Below are positions 24,037 to 33,443 of a stretch of 64,000 bases of DNA, piece after piece. Every line of letters begins with the position of its first letter. Position 1 is the stretch's first letter. Under the pieces are notes generated by a model. It worked only from the letters and a program-made list of their open reading frames with translations, was not told the DNA's origin and made no database searches. Position numbers and translations under genes: made by a program. The stretch comes from Phytopseudomonas straminea (GTDB taxonomy: Bacteria > Pseudomonadota > Gammaproteobacteria > Pseudomonadales > Pseudomonadaceae), in the NCBI RefSeq assembly GCF_900112645.1, contig NZ_FOMO01000004.1, forward strand, positions 62,001 to 126,000, written 5' to 3'.

Positions 24037-26828
24037 CAGAGAACCTCCTTGCTGGTTTCATCCTGGCTGACGTGGCCGATGTTGGAGAGGATCAGCAGCG
24101 TGGAGCCGACCACCGCCAGGTACACGCCGAGGTCGAAGAGCAGCGCAGTGGCCATTTCGAACTCACCTATCAGCGGCAGGTGGAAGTGATCGAATGCTGA
24201 GGTCAGGAACGGTGCACCGAAGGCCAGGCTGCCCAGACCGGTGAGCGCGGCGATCAGCACGCCGAAGCCAGCAATGCTGTGGAAGCTCCAGGGCATGCGC
24301 CGCTGGGTCCACTCCACGCCGTGGGCGACGTATTGCAGAATCAGCGCGATGGCAGTGATCAGCCCGGCGATAAAACCGCCGCCCGGCAGGTTGTGACCGC
24401 GCAGGAAGATGAAGGCCGACACCAGCAGCGCCATCGGCAGCAGGATACGCGCGATGCTGTCGAGTACCATTGGGTGGCTGTCCTTCGACCACGGTTTGCC
24501 GTTCGGGTCGGTGAGCGGATGGGGCAAGTGCAATCCGGCCAGCAGCCCGTAGATGCCAATCGCAGCGATCGCCAGTACGGTGATCTCGCCGAGCGTATCG
24601 AAACCGCGGAAGTCGACCAGAATCACGTTGACCACGTTGGTACCACCGCCCCCGCTGACGCTGTTTTCCAGGAAGAACGAGGCGATGCTGTCATACGGCC
24701 GGGTCATCACCGCATAGGCCAATAGAGCGACGGCGATCCCGGTACCGCCAGCCAGCAGCACATCGCGCAGGCCGCGCAGGCTGCTCGACTCCATTGGTGT
24801 GCGGTCAGGCATGAAGAACAGCGCCAGCACCAGCAGGATGATGGTCACCACCTCGACCGACAGCTGGGTCAGGGCCAGATCCGGTGCCGAATAGCGGGCA
24901 AACGCCAGGGCCACCATCAGGCCGGCGCAGCTCAGGGTCATCAGCGCCTTGAGGCGATTGCGGTGGAACACCACAGTCAGAACTGCCATCACGCACAGCA
25001 CGACCATGCCGAGCACGGTGATGCCATCGGGCGGCGTCAGCGGTACATCTCCTCTGAGCGACTCCATGGGCGACAAGGCGGTGATGATTAGGATCAGCGC
25101 GCTGAGCAGTAGAAAGGCCACGTAGCGTTGCAGGGAGCCGCTTTCCATCAGCTTGGTCACCCAGCGGGCGCTTTTGACCAGCCGTGCGTTGAGCAGCTCG
25201 AACAGTTCCTTGGCATCGACTTCTGGCATGCCGTTGTACCAGCGAAACAGCGGCTCGCGGCAGGCGTAGACGATGATGCCGCCGATCAGCGCGACCACGC
25301 TCATGCCCAGCGGCAGGTTGAAGCCGTGCCAGATCGCCAGGCTGTAATACGGCACCGCGCCGCCCAGGGTGGCGCTGGCCGCCGAGGCCAGCAGCGGCGC
25401 CACCGTGTAGGCCGGCAGCATGCCGACCAGCAGGCACAGGAACACCAGAATCTCCACCGGAATTTTCATGTAGCGCGGTGGCTCGTGGGGCGGATACTTG
25501 GGCAGATCCTTCGGCTCACCGTTGAAGAACACGTCGTGGATGAAGCGCAGCGAATAGGCCACCGAGAACACCCCGGCCAGGGTCGCCACGGTAGGGATCA
25601 TCCAGTTGAAGATGCCCAGCAGATCCTGATTGAGCGTCTCGGTGAAGAACATCTCCTTGCTCAGGAAGCCGTTGAGCAGGGGTACGCCAGCCATCGCCGA
25701 GGCAGCCACCATGGCCAGCACGGCGGTGTGCGGCATGTATTTCCACAAGCCGGCGATACGGCGCATGTCGCGGCTACCAGTCTCGTGATCGATGATGCCG
25801 GCTGCCATGAACAGCGAGGCCTTGAAGGTCGCGTGGTTGATGATGTGGAACACCGCAGCGACGGAGGACAGGTCGGTGTTGAAGCCGAACAGCAGGGTGA
25901 TCAAGCCCAGGTGGCTGATCGTCGAGTAAGCCAGCAGACCTTTGAGGTCGTGCTGAAACAGCGCCATGATCGCCCCGAACAGCAGGGTCGCCATGCCGGT
26001 CATGCTAACCAGGTAGAACCACCACTCGGTGCCGGCCAGGGCCGGGTAGAAGCGGGCCAGCAGAAAAACGCCCGCCTTCACCATGGTCGCCGAGTGCAGG
26101 TACGCCGAAACCGGCGTAGGTGCGGCCATGGCCTGAGGCAGCCAGAAATGGAACGGGAACTGTGCCGACTTGGTGAACACACCGAGCAGTATAAGGATAA
26201 GGGTGATGGGATACAGACCGTGGCTGCGGATGGTGTCGCCGGCTGCCAGCACATCGCTCAGCTCGAAACTGCCGGCGATATTACCCAGCAGCAGAATCCC
26301 GGCCAGCAGCGCCAAGCCACCGCCACCGGTGACGGTCAGGGCCATGCGCGAGCCGCGTCGGGCGTCCGAGCTGCCGCTCCAGAAACCGATCAGCAGGAAC
26401 GACGACAGACTGGTCAGCTCCCAGAACATCAGCATCAGCAGCATGTTTTCCGAAAGCACCACGCCCAGCATGGCGCCCATGAACAGCAGCAGATAGGCGA
26501 AGAAACGTCCCATGGGCTCCTGTTTGCTCAGGTAATAACGGGCATACAGAATCACCAGCAAGCCGATGCCGAGGATCATCAGGGCAAACAGAAAGCCCAG
26601 GCCATCGAGGCGCAGGCTCAGATTGAGCCCCAGTTCGGGCAACCATGGATAGCTGACCACCTGCACATCGCCGGCGAATACCGAAGGCTGCTGTAGCCAC
26701 AGCAACACCAAGGCGGCGGCCGGGCCTAGCGCAGCGGCCAGTGCGCAGAGCGACCGCCCCAGGCGGTCAGCCAGAAGCGGAAGAAAGATACCTAAAAATG
26801 GTAAGGCGATGATCAGCGCAAGCGCCAT
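24036..26828 (-). CDS. mnhA: Mrp-type cation/proton antiporter subunit A fused to subunit B
   Basis: The large subunit of the antiporter, 930 residues. The NuoL-like part (about 1-500) has typical blocks such as [19 protein letters not shown], the Lys-containing [35 protein letters not shown] and ISHLGL. After a MrpA-specific extension (about 560-770) the last 130-140 residues form an MrpB domain ([28 protein letters not shown]). This A-B fusion, giving a six-gene rather than seven-gene operon, is the Pha/Sha (group 2) arrangement found in Pseudomonas. AAGGGG lies about 10 nt before the ATG. Confidence 0.96.
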   Translation of the reverse strand: MALALIIALPFLGIFLPLLADRLGRSLCALAAALGPAAALVLLWLQQPSVFAGDVQVVSYPWLPELGLNLSLRLDGLGFLFALMILGIGLLVILYARYYLSKQEPMGRFFAYLLLFMGAMLGVVLSENMLLMLMFWELTSLSSFLLIGFWSGSSDARRGSRMALTVTGGGGLALLAGILLLGNIAGSFELSDVLAAGDTIRSHGLYPITLILILLGVFTKSAQFPFHFWLPQAMAAPTPVSAYLHSATMVKAGVFLLARFYPALAGTEWWFYLVSMTGMATLLFGAIMALFQHDLKGLLAYSTISHLGLITLLFGFNTDLSSVAAVFHIINHATFKASLFMAAGIIDHETGSRDMRRIAGLWKYMPHTAVLAMVAASAMAGVPLLNGFLSKEMFFTETLNQDLLGIFNWMIPTVATLAGVFSVAYSLRFIHDVFFNGEPKDLPKYPPHEPPRYMKIPVEILVFLCLLVGMLPAYTVAPLLASAASATLGGAVPYYSLAIWHGFNLPLGMSVVALIGGIIVYACREPLFRWYNGMPEVDAKELFELLNARLVKSARWVTKLMESGSLQRYVAFLLLSALILIITALSPMESLRGDVPLTPPDGITVLGMVVLCVMAVLTVVFHRNRLKALMTLSCAGLMVALAFARYSAPDLALTQLSVEVVTIILLVLALFFMPDRTPMESSSLRGLRDVLLAGGTGIAVALLAYAVMTRPYDSIASFFLENSVSGGGGTNVVNVILVDFRGFDTLGEITVLAIAAIGIYGLLAGLHLPHPLTDPNGKPWSKDSHPMVLDSIARILLPMALLVSAFIFLRGHNLPGGGFIAGLITAIALILQYVAHGVEWTQRRMPWSFHSIAGFGVLIAALTGLGSLAFGAPFLTSAFDHFHLPLIGEFEMATALLFDLGVYLAVVGSTLLILSNIGHVSQDETSKEVL

Positions 26829-27240
26829 ACACTAAACCCCTTGTACAAGCCCGCCATGTAGCCTGACGGCCAGTTAGTGTGTGCCAGAAATGCCGGTCGC
26901 CTGGCGTCCGGCCGATCCCTGCAATGGTGTGCGTGATGCCAACCCGGCAAGTGGAGAAACCACCTCCGGCAGTCCGGCTCGGAGCATTACCAAGCCAGTT
27001 ACGATCTGGTGTTCGCATATCGTGCGACCCGCTGTAACTGACTGGTGAACTACCCTGAGCGTTCGACTTGTTTTTCCAGACGAAGCCTGAAAATCCGGCT
27101 AAGAAACGCCTTCGATTATGCTTAGCTATCGACTTGGCGTCATGGATAGAATTATTACTAAAACTATCCCAGGTACGCCTTCGGATTAGCCTGGGCGCCG
27201 GCCACCAGCCTCTCTAATCCGGGCTTCATACGGCGCAAAC
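26829..27240 (-). promoter_or_regulatory. Long leader/promoter region of the antiporter operon
   Basis: About 410 nt without a gene between mnhA and the lipoprotein terminator. Several inverted repeats are visible: a 21-nt hairpin at 26892-26912 (GCCGG, CGC / GCG, CCGGC with a CTG loop), another at 26944-26969 with CCGG ends around GTGG/CCAC, an AT-rich GGATAG...CTATCC pair at 27144-27169, and CGGATTAG...CTAATCCG at 27182-27221. Some may be leader RNA structure, others operators or REP remnants. I could not match them to a known riboswitch. Confidence 0.45.
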
Positions 27241-27243
27241 GAA

Positions 27244-27273
27244 AAGGCCGGATCAGCTAACTGATCCGGCCTT
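27244..27273 (-). terminator. Intrinsic terminator of the SlyB-like lipoprotein gene
   Basis: Stem AAGGCCGGATCAG / CTGATCCGGCCTT with a four-base loop. Read on the minus strand it ends in CCTTTTCGTTT, the expected T-rich tail, 25 nt after the stop of the gene at 27298. Confidence 0.88.
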
Positions 27274-27297
27274 GGTACGCGCAACGCGATATACCCG

Positions 27298-27762
27298 TTA
27301 GTGGGTTACGCGGCTGGTGCCATTGACGGTCATGATGCGTACGCGATCACCGACGCGGAAGATCTGGTTTTCTTCAACCGCCTGTACATAAGCGCGCATG
27401 CTGCCGTCGTCTTCACGAACGGTGATTTCCACACCCTGGGTGCGGGTGATGCCTTCCTCTGCAGCGGCGCCTAGCAAGCCCCCCGCTACCGCGCCGATCA
27501 CCGCCGCGACAGCCGAACCACGGCCACCACCGACGCCGCTACCGGCCACACCACCGATTACCGCACCGGCACCGCCGCCGATGGGGGTCTTGGTACCTTC
27601 AATCTTCACCGGGCGCAGCGATTCGATGGTGCCCATACGTACGGTCTGTACGGCACGCGCTTCATCACGCGAGTAGCTGTCGCCGGTCAGGCTGGAGGCG
27701 CAACCGCCGAGCGTAAGGGTCGCAGCAGCGAACAGAGCGGCAAAAAAACCAGGTTTAAGCAT
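27298..27762 (-). CDS. Glycine-zipper outer-membrane lipoprotein (SlyB/Pcp-like)
   Basis: A 154-residue lipoprotein. The signal peptide ends in the lipobox LGGC (Cys21). The middle is a glycine-zipper segment (GGGAGAVIGGVAGSGVGGG and GAVAGGLLGAAAEEG), followed by a small beta domain (VEITVREDDGSMRAYVQ) and the end RVGDRVRIMTVNGT. SlyB-type proteins sit in the outer membrane and are often induced by low magnesium through PhoPQ; I see no clear PhoP box here. Its own terminator separates it from the antiporter leader. Confidence 0.88.
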   Translation of the reverse strand: MLKPGFFAALFAAATLTLGGCASSLTGDSYSRDEARAVQTVRMGTIESLRPVKIEGTKTPIGGGAGAVIGGVAGSGVGGGRGSAVAAVIGAVAGGLLGAAAEEGITRTQGVEITVREDDGSMRAYVQAVEENQIFRVGDRVRIMTVNGTSRVTH

Positions 27763-27938
27763 GACGATTCTCCAGACTGGACTGATAACCCTACGACAAC
27801 TTGGCCGTCAGGACGGTCACTGTAATTGCCGACAAATTACTTCATCCGTTCAGCGTAGGTACAGGGTCGGCGTCTGATCACCCCGACACGCTTATAGACA
27901 GCCGTACCGGCCAATCGTCACCGCGCCCCACAGGGCTC

Positions 27939-29081
27939 TCAGCGACGGGCGGCCTGGGCGACGCGCCACAACCTGGCGAGATCGGCAGCCCGCGCTTGGA
28001 GCTCTTTCCCGGCGCTGGCGCAGGCCTGCTCCAAGGTGATCGGCCCTGGCGCCAGGCTGAAGCAGGCTTCGATGCCCGCCTCATACACCTGCTGGTAGCC
28101 CTCGCCCAGGCTGCCTGCCAGGGCGATCACCGGCACGCCCTGTTCGCGCGCCACGCGAGCCACGCCAACCGGCGTCTTGCCGTGCAGACTCTGGTCATCC
28201 AGGCGCCCTTCTCCGGTGATCACCAGATCAGCGCCACGTACTGCATCGGCCAGGCCGGACAGCTCGGCCACCAGCTCGATACCGGGGCGAAAGCGCGCGC
28301 CGAGAAAGGCCTTGGCCGCAAAGCCCAGACCGCCGGCGGCACCGACGCCGGGGAAGGTGCTGAAGTCCTCGCCCAGCGCCTCGCCGACCACCTCGGCTAG
28401 GCGCGCCAGGGCGGCATCGAGCTCTTCGACCTGCTGCGCGCTGGCGCCCTTCTGTGGGCCGAATACCGCTGACGCCCCCTTGGCGCCGCACAGCGGATTG
28501 TCGACATCGGCGGCTACCTCGACCTGGACGTCGTGCAGACGCGTGTCCAGCGCACTGAGGTCGACACGCTGCAGCGCCGCGAGGGCCGCGCCGCCGGGGC
28601 GTAGCTCGTTGCCGCCAGCATCCAGAAAACGCACACCCAGTGCCCGCAGCAGGCCGCTGCCGCCATCATTGGTGGCGCTGCCACCGAGGCCAAGGATGAT
28701 GCGTTTGGCGCCTGCATCCAGCGCCGCAATGATCAGCTCGCCGGTGCCGTAGCTGCTGGTTACCCGTGGGTCGCGCTGGCCGCTCGGTACGTGATGCAGG
28801 CCGCTGGCCGCCGCCATCTCGATGACTGCCGTACCGTCACCCAGCCAGCCCCAGTGCGCCGTTACCGATGTCGCCAGCGGCCCCTGCACCACCTGTTCAC
28901 GACGCTCGCCACCGGCGGCCGCCAGCACCGCATCCACGGTGCCTTCGCCACCATCGGCCATCGGACACAGGACGATCTCGGCGTCCGGATATACGGCTAG
29001 CCAGCCGCGGGCGATAGCCTGGGCTACGTCAGGCGCACTCAGGCTCTCCTTGAACGAATCAGGAGCGATGACGATTTTCAT
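27939..29081 (-). CDS. Glycerate 2-kinase family enzyme
   Basis: Phosphorylates D-glycerate with ATP, feeding glycerate from glucarate, glyoxylate or tartronate breakdown into glycolysis. The 380-residue protein begins with the family signature APDSFKESLSA and contains PMADGGEGTVDAV, LGLGGSATNDGGSG and VITGEGRLDDQSLHGKTPVGVA, all characteristic of the GarK/GlxK family. It is last in the cdaR-permease-kinase operon, 53 nt after the permease. Confidence 0.94.
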   Translation of the reverse strand: MKIVIAPDSFKESLSAPDVAQAIARGWLAVYPDAEIVLCPMADGGEGTVDAVLAAAGGERREQVVQGPLATSVTAHWGWLGDGTAVIEMAAASGLHHVPSGQRDPRVTSSYGTGELIIAALDAGAKRIILGLGGSATNDGGSGLLRALGVRFLDAGGNELRPGGAALAALQRVDLSALDTRLHDVQVEVAADVDNPLCGAKGASAVFGPQKGASAQQVEELDAALARLAEVVGEALGEDFSTFPGVGAAGGLGFAAKAFLGARFRPGIELVAELSGLADAVRGADLVITGEGRLDDQSLHGKTPVGVARVAREQGVPVIALAGSLGEGYQQVYEAGIEACFSLAPGPITLEQACASAGKELQARAADLARLWRVAQAARR

Positions 29082-29134
29082 GTGGACAACCTCGAAAACG
29101 GCGAGGCGCCCGCAGGCGCCCCGATTGAATAGCT

Positions 29135-30493
29135 TTACAGCAGAACCAGGCTCAGCAGCCAGACGGTGATGATGCCGACCACACCCTGAATCAGCGTGGC
29201 CATGGTTTGTGCCCGGTAGGCGACGGCCACCGGCATGCGACTGAACTGGGTGACCACCCAGAAGAAGCTGTCGTTGGCGTGGGAAACCGTCATGCCGCCT
29301 GCGCCAATGGCCATCACGGTCAGCACGCGACCCATTTCGCTATCCAGGCCCAGCTGGCCGAGCAGCGGCGCGACCATCGCCGAGGTGGTCACCAGCGCCA
29401 CGGTGGTGGAGCCCTGAGCGGTCTTCAGCGCAGCGGCGACCAGGAACGGCATGAACAGACCGACGCCCAGAGCGGACAGCGTGGTGCCCAGGTAATTACC
29501 CAGTGGCGTGGCGCTGAGCACGGCGCCAAAGGCGCCCCCTGCCCCGGTGATCAGAATGATCGGCGCTGCCGAGACGATGCCCTCGGATACCCGGTCATGC
29601 AGATTCTGGCGCTTGCCGTTGCCCTTGAGCAGGGTGGAAGCCAGGGCGAGACCAACCAGCAGCGCCATCACCGGATGGCCGAGGAAGCTCAGCACGCTCA
29701 GCAACGTGCCATCGCCCAGAGGCCGGCTCGGGAACACCGCGATAGAGCCCAGGCAGATCAGCAGAATCGGCACAAATATCGGTGCGAAGGCCTGGGTCGC
29801 GCTGGGCAGCGTGCCGTACTGAGCACGCAGCGCCGCGAAGTCTTCGCTGCCGGGCATAGGCGTGCCGTCATCTTCCAGGGCGATGTCCTTACCGATAAAG
29901 CGGTTGGCCCACAACATGCCGGCCAGCGCGGTGACCAGCGCCACCACCAGACCGACGGCGATAACCAGCCCCAGGCTGGAACCCAGACCAAGGTTGCCGG
30001 CCGCGGCGATCGGCCCCGGCGTCGGCGGCACGAAGGTGTGCGTGGCGTAGAGACCGGTCGCCAGGGCTACGCTCATGGCGATCACCGAGACCTTCATGCG
30101 CGCCGCCAGGGCGTTTTTCAGGGAGTTGAGAATGACGTAACCCGAATCGCAGAACACCGGGATCGACACCAGGTAACCGATGATCGACATGGTCAGCGTC
30201 GGGAAGCGTTCGCCGAGCAGCTTGATCACCGTTTCGGCCATAGTGATCGCCGCGCCGCTGCGCTCGAGAATCACCCCGATGATGGTGCCGAGCACTATAA
30301 CGATACCGATATTGCCCAAGATGTTGCCGAAGCCCGTGGCAACCGTCTTGAGAATGTCCTGATGAGGCAGTTGATAGGCGAAGCCGGCGAGCACCGCAGC
30401 CGCCAGCAGCGCGAGAAAGGGATGCAGCTTGAGACGCGTCGTCGACACCACGATAAAGGCGATGAGTGCGACCAGGATCAGAACCAGAGCCAT
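29135..30493 (-). CDS. GntP family gluconate/glycerate-type permease
   Basis: A 452-residue proton symporter with about 12-14 helices. Family blocks include FGNILGNIGIVIVLGTIIG, SIPVFCDSGYVIL and HTFVPPTPGPIAAAGNLG. GntP members carry gluconate, D-glycerate or related sugar acids; the neighbouring glycerate kinase suggests glycerate here. The start at 30493 (MALVLILVALIAF) has AGAGGA eight bases upstream; the frame's 11 extra upstream codons lack support. Confidence 0.92.
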   Translation of the reverse strand: MALVLILVALIAFIVVSTTRLKLHPFLALLAAAVLAGFAYQLPHQDILKTVATGFGNILGNIGIVIVLGTIIGVILERSGAAITMAETVIKLLGERFPTLTMSIIGYLVSIPVFCDSGYVILNSLKNALAARMKVSVIAMSVALATGLYATHTFVPPTPGPIAAAGNLGLGSSLGLVIAVGLVVALVTALAGMLWANRFIGKDIALEDDGTPMPGSEDFAALRAQYGTLPSATQAFAPIFVPILLICLGSIAVFPSRPLGDGTLLSVLSFLGHPVMALLVGLALASTLLKGNGKRQNLHDRVSEGIVSAAPIILITGAGGAFGAVLSATPLGNYLGTTLSALGVGLFMPFLVAAALKTAQGSTTVALVTTSAMVAPLLGQLGLDSEMGRVLTVMAIGAGGMTVSHANDSFFWVVTQFSRMPVAVAYRAQTMATLIQGVVGIITVWLLSLVLL

Positions 30494-30632
30494 GTGGTTT
30501 CCTCTTGTTGTTATAGGAGTTTCCAAGTGCCCGGCATTGTCACTCAGGACCTGCAGGCTTAACCCTGTTCACCCGCACAACGGCAGAGGGAAAAGTACGA
30601 TCAACTCCTGTGCAAGCGCATCAACCACAGGC

Positions 30633-31739
30633 TCAGCTCGGCTCGATCAGCCCCAGGCCCAGGGATAACTGCAGACGCCGGTCCAGGCGCGTCAGCTCGA
30701 CGCCGCTCAGCTCGGCAATACGGTCGAGGCGATAGCGCAAGGTATTGCGGTGAATGCCCAGGGCATCGGCGCAGCTCTGCACCTGGCCGTCATGGGCGCA
30801 CCAGGCCTCGAGGGTGGCGCGCAGTACGCCGTTGGCGTCCTGAGCCAGCACCTTCTTCAACGGTGCCAGCCAGCCCTGCAGCAACCAGCTGTGGCGCTGG
30901 GCGTGCAGCAAGGTCGCCAGGCGATGTTCTTCGAGGGCCAATACGCGCAACGCCGGATGCCGCGCCGTGGCGAAGGCCTGCAGATCGCGCAGCGCCAGAC
31001 AGGCCTGACGCAGCTGCTCGAGGGACTGCACCGGATCGCTGACCAGCAGCCGCGTCACGCCCCAGCTCCGCTCGTCCGCGACGTCCAGCCAATGCTGATC
31101 ATCCTGCCCCGCCATCAGCGGACGACACCAGAGCAGCTCGCGCATGCCCAGCGGTGCAGCAAGGTGTTCCTTCTTACCGGCCAAGGCCCCGAGCAGCCGA
31201 GCCTGCTGCACCAGGGGCTCGCCCTGCTCCTGCAACTCCAGCAGGCAAACCTGACGTGGCCAGCCTAGTGCCAGCCCCTGCCGCTCGGCATCCGCGGCCA
31301 GCGTCGAGACGCTGGCCGCCGGGTCGAACAGCTGGCGCAGCCAGGCATCGAGCTGGTGCCGCTGCCAATGGCGCTCGGCCTGCACCTGACGCTGCTCGAC
31401 CAACATCTCCGCGGCCATGCGCACCAGTTCGGCATAGGGCCGTACCACCTCGGGATCGCCGGTGATGCCCAGCACGCCGATCAACTCGTCGGCATGCAGC
31501 AGCGGCAGATTCACGCCCGGGCGAACGCCGCGCAGACAGGCGGCGGCCTGCTCGTCGATTTCTACCACTCGGCGGTTGGCCAGCACCAACTGGGCACCTT
31601 CATGACGGGTATGCAAACGCGCCGGGTCGCCGCTGCCGATGATCATGCCCTGGGCGTCCATCACGTTGATGTTGTACGGCAGGATGGCCATGGCGCGGTC
31701 GACGATGTGCTGCGCCAGGGTGGAGTCGAGTTCGAGCAT
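30633..31739 (-). CDS. cdaR: CdaR family sugar-diacid-responsive transcription regulator
   Basis: A 368-residue regulator. The N-terminal sugar-diacid recognition domain (about 1-135) opens with LAQHIVDRAMAILPYNINVMDAQGMIIGSGDPARLHTRHEGA, and the C-terminal PucR/CdaR helix-turn-helix contains CADALGIHRNTLRYRLDRIAELSG. In E. coli CdaR activates glucarate, galactarate and glycerate uptake genes. It heads the operon with a GntP permease and glycerate kinase, 139 nt upstream of the permease, so autoregulated control of glycerate use is the likely role. Start at MLELDSTLAQH. Confidence 0.93.
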   Translation of the reverse strand: MLELDSTLAQHIVDRAMAILPYNINVMDAQGMIIGSGDPARLHTRHEGAQLVLANRRVVEIDEQAAACLRGVRPGVNLPLLHADELIGVLGITGDPEVVRPYAELVRMAAEMLVEQRQVQAERHWQRHQLDAWLRQLFDPAASVSTLAADAERQGLALGWPRQVCLLELQEQGEPLVQQARLLGALAGKKEHLAAPLGMRELLWCRPLMAGQDDQHWLDVADERSWGVTRLLVSDPVQSLEQLRQACLALRDLQAFATARHPALRVLALEEHRLATLLHAQRHSWLLQGWLAPLKKVLAQDANGVLRATLEAWCAHDGQVQSCADALGIHRNTLRYRLDRIAELSGVELTRLDRRLQLSLGLGLIEPS

Positions 31740-31803
31740 GGGCGGGCCTGGTGATTGGAGTCGACGGTTCAGACCAGGCCGGCACCAGGGCCGGCCACAA
31801 AAC

Positions 31804-32451
31804 TCAGGGAGCCAGGCGCTGGCGCAGCCAGGCTTCGCCGTTGAGCCGATAGTCGAGGCGGTCGTGCAGACGGCTGGCACGGCCCTGCCAGAACTCGATG
31901 CGCTCGGGCAGCAGGCGGTAGCCGCCCCAATGCGGCGGGCATTCAGGCGCTTGGTCGGCGAAGCGTCGCTCGGTTTGTGCCAGCAGGCCTTCCAGCTCAC
32001 CGCGATCATGAATCACCCGGCTCTGCGGCGAGGCCCAGGCGCCGAGGCGGCTGCCCAGCGGGCGCACCTGGAAATAGGCGTCGGACTCGGCAGCTGTGAC
32101 CTTTTCGACCCGCCCTTCGATGCGCACCTGGCGCTCCAGGGTCGGCCAGAAAAAGGTCAATGCGGCAAAGGGATTGGCCTGCAGCTGCTCGCCCTTGGCG
32201 CTCTGGTAATTGCTGAAGAAAGTGAACCCTTGCTCATCCAGGCCCTTGAGCAGCAGCACACGACAGTGCGGCCGGCCTTCGCCATCGACGGTCGCCAGGG
32301 TCATGGCGTTGGGTTCCACGGGGGGCTGCTCAGTTTTCACCGCATCGGCGAACCAGCTTCTGAACAGCGCGAGAGGCTCAAGCGGCGCCTGATCCTCGCT
32401 CAACCCGTCACGGGTGTAATCACGGCGCATGTCGGCCAGGGTCTGAGTCAT
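31804..32451 (-). CDS. pdxH: Pyridoxamine/pyridoxine 5'-phosphate oxidase
   Basis: An FMN enzyme that makes pyridoxal 5'-phosphate, the last step of vitamin B6 synthesis and salvage. The 215-residue protein is full length. Diagnostic segments are [34 protein letters not shown] (FMN and substrate contacts) and, at the C-terminus, [17 protein letters not shown], which carries the conserved Arg/His substrate residues. It is a single gene between cdaR and an OmpA-type lipoprotein, on the same strand. Confidence 0.97.
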   Translation of the reverse strand: MTQTLADMRRDYTRDGLSEDQAPLEPLALFRSWFADAVKTEQPPVEPNAMTLATVDGEGRPHCRVLLLKGLDEQGFTFFSNYQSAKGEQLQANPFAALTFFWPTLERQVRIEGRVEKVTAAESDAYFQVRPLGSRLGAWASPQSRVIHDRGELEGLLAQTERRFADQAPECPPHWGGYRLLPERIEFWQGRASRLHDRLDYRLNGEAWLRQRLAP

Positions 32452-32499
32452 GAGAAAGCTCTCGAAAGCGGCAAAGACCCTAGCTTAACGGTACGGATC

Positions 32500-33351
32500 T
32501 TATTTGGCTTGATCTGCGGCAACCACTTTCTTGGCATCGGCCAGCTTGGTGGTGCTCTTGTCGGCCGATTTGTCAGCGGTTTTCGCCACGGCCTTGGCCG
32601 CTGGTTTCGCTGCTGGCTTGGCCGCTGCCTTGGGTTTGGCCTTTGCAGGCGCCTTGGCTACGGCTTTGGCTGCCGGCTTGGCAGTAGCTTTGGCAGCCGG
32701 TTTCTCGGCAGGCTTGTCCGCCGGCTTTTCGGCAGCAGCCACAGCGGTGGCGGCAGCAGGCGCCGGATCTGGCGTGCTGTACTTGGCTATCAGCGCCTGT
32801 AGGGTGTCCTGACGGGTCAGGAGGATTTCCACCCGGCGGTTCAGTTCACGGCCATTGGCGCTATCGTTGGCAGCACGCGGCATGTCCGGGCCCATGCCCT
32901 TGACCATCAGACGGTCCTGTTTGAGGCCGCTTAGGCGGAAGATGGCGGTGAAGGCACGAGCGCGCTCAAGGCTAAGGGAGCGATTGGTATCCAGCGCGCC
33001 GCTGCTATCAGCGTGGCCGAGTACCAGCACACCGACCTTGCTGTCTTTCTCCATTACCTTGGCCACCCGGGTGATCGGGCCCAGGGTGACAGGCAGCAGC
33101 ATGCCAGGGCGATCCGGGTTGAAGTTGCCCTTGACCGGCGCGGTGACCACCAGCAGGTTCTCGCGACGCTCCATCTCGAAGTTGCTGTCCTTGATCGCTT
33201 CGCGCACCAGCGGCTCGTATTCATCCAGCCAGGCCTGGGTAACTTCCGGCGGTGGCATGGGGACCGGCTTGGGATCTTCCTTCTTCTCGAACAGGGAGCA
33301 ACCTGTCAGCAGTACGCAAAGCGCCAGTGCGCAAGTCTTGTAGGAAAGCAT
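32500..33351 (-). CDS. OmpA-type lipoprotein with histone-H1-like Lys/Ala/Pro tail
   Basis: A 283-residue envelope protein. Lipobox LLTGC (Cys18), a short linker, then an OmpA/MotB-like peptidoglycan-binding domain at about 75-180 with LVLGHADSSGALDTNRSLS and NGRELNRRVEILL. From about residue 205 to the end the chain becomes a Lys/Ala/Pro repeat (KPAEKPAAKATAK and similar), like the tails of AlgP and bacterial H1-like proteins. A polycationic tail on a periplasmic anchor is unusual; it may bind acidic cell-wall or LPS groups. Start at MLSYKTCALA, because the signal peptide fits there. Confidence 0.85.
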   Translation of the reverse strand: MLSYKTCALALCVLLTGCSLFEKKEDPKPVPMPPPEVTQAWLDEYEPLVREAIKDSNFEMERRENLLVVTAPVKGNFNPDRPGMLLPVTLGPITRVAKVMEKDSKVGVLVLGHADSSGALDTNRSLSLERARAFTAIFRLSGLKQDRLMVKGMGPDMPRAANDSANGRELNRRVEILLTRQDTLQALIAKYSTPDPAPAAATAVAAAEKPADKPAEKPAAKATAKPAAKAVAKAPAKAKPKAAAKPAAKPAAKAVAKTADKSADKSTTKLADAKKVVAADQAK

Positions 33352-33443
33352 CGGTTCATCCACTAAGTAATCGGTCGTAGTCACCCGGGCAACCCGGAGT
33401 CAGCAGCTAAAAGCGTTATTGCGCAGGCGGTTATGCGCGGTTC

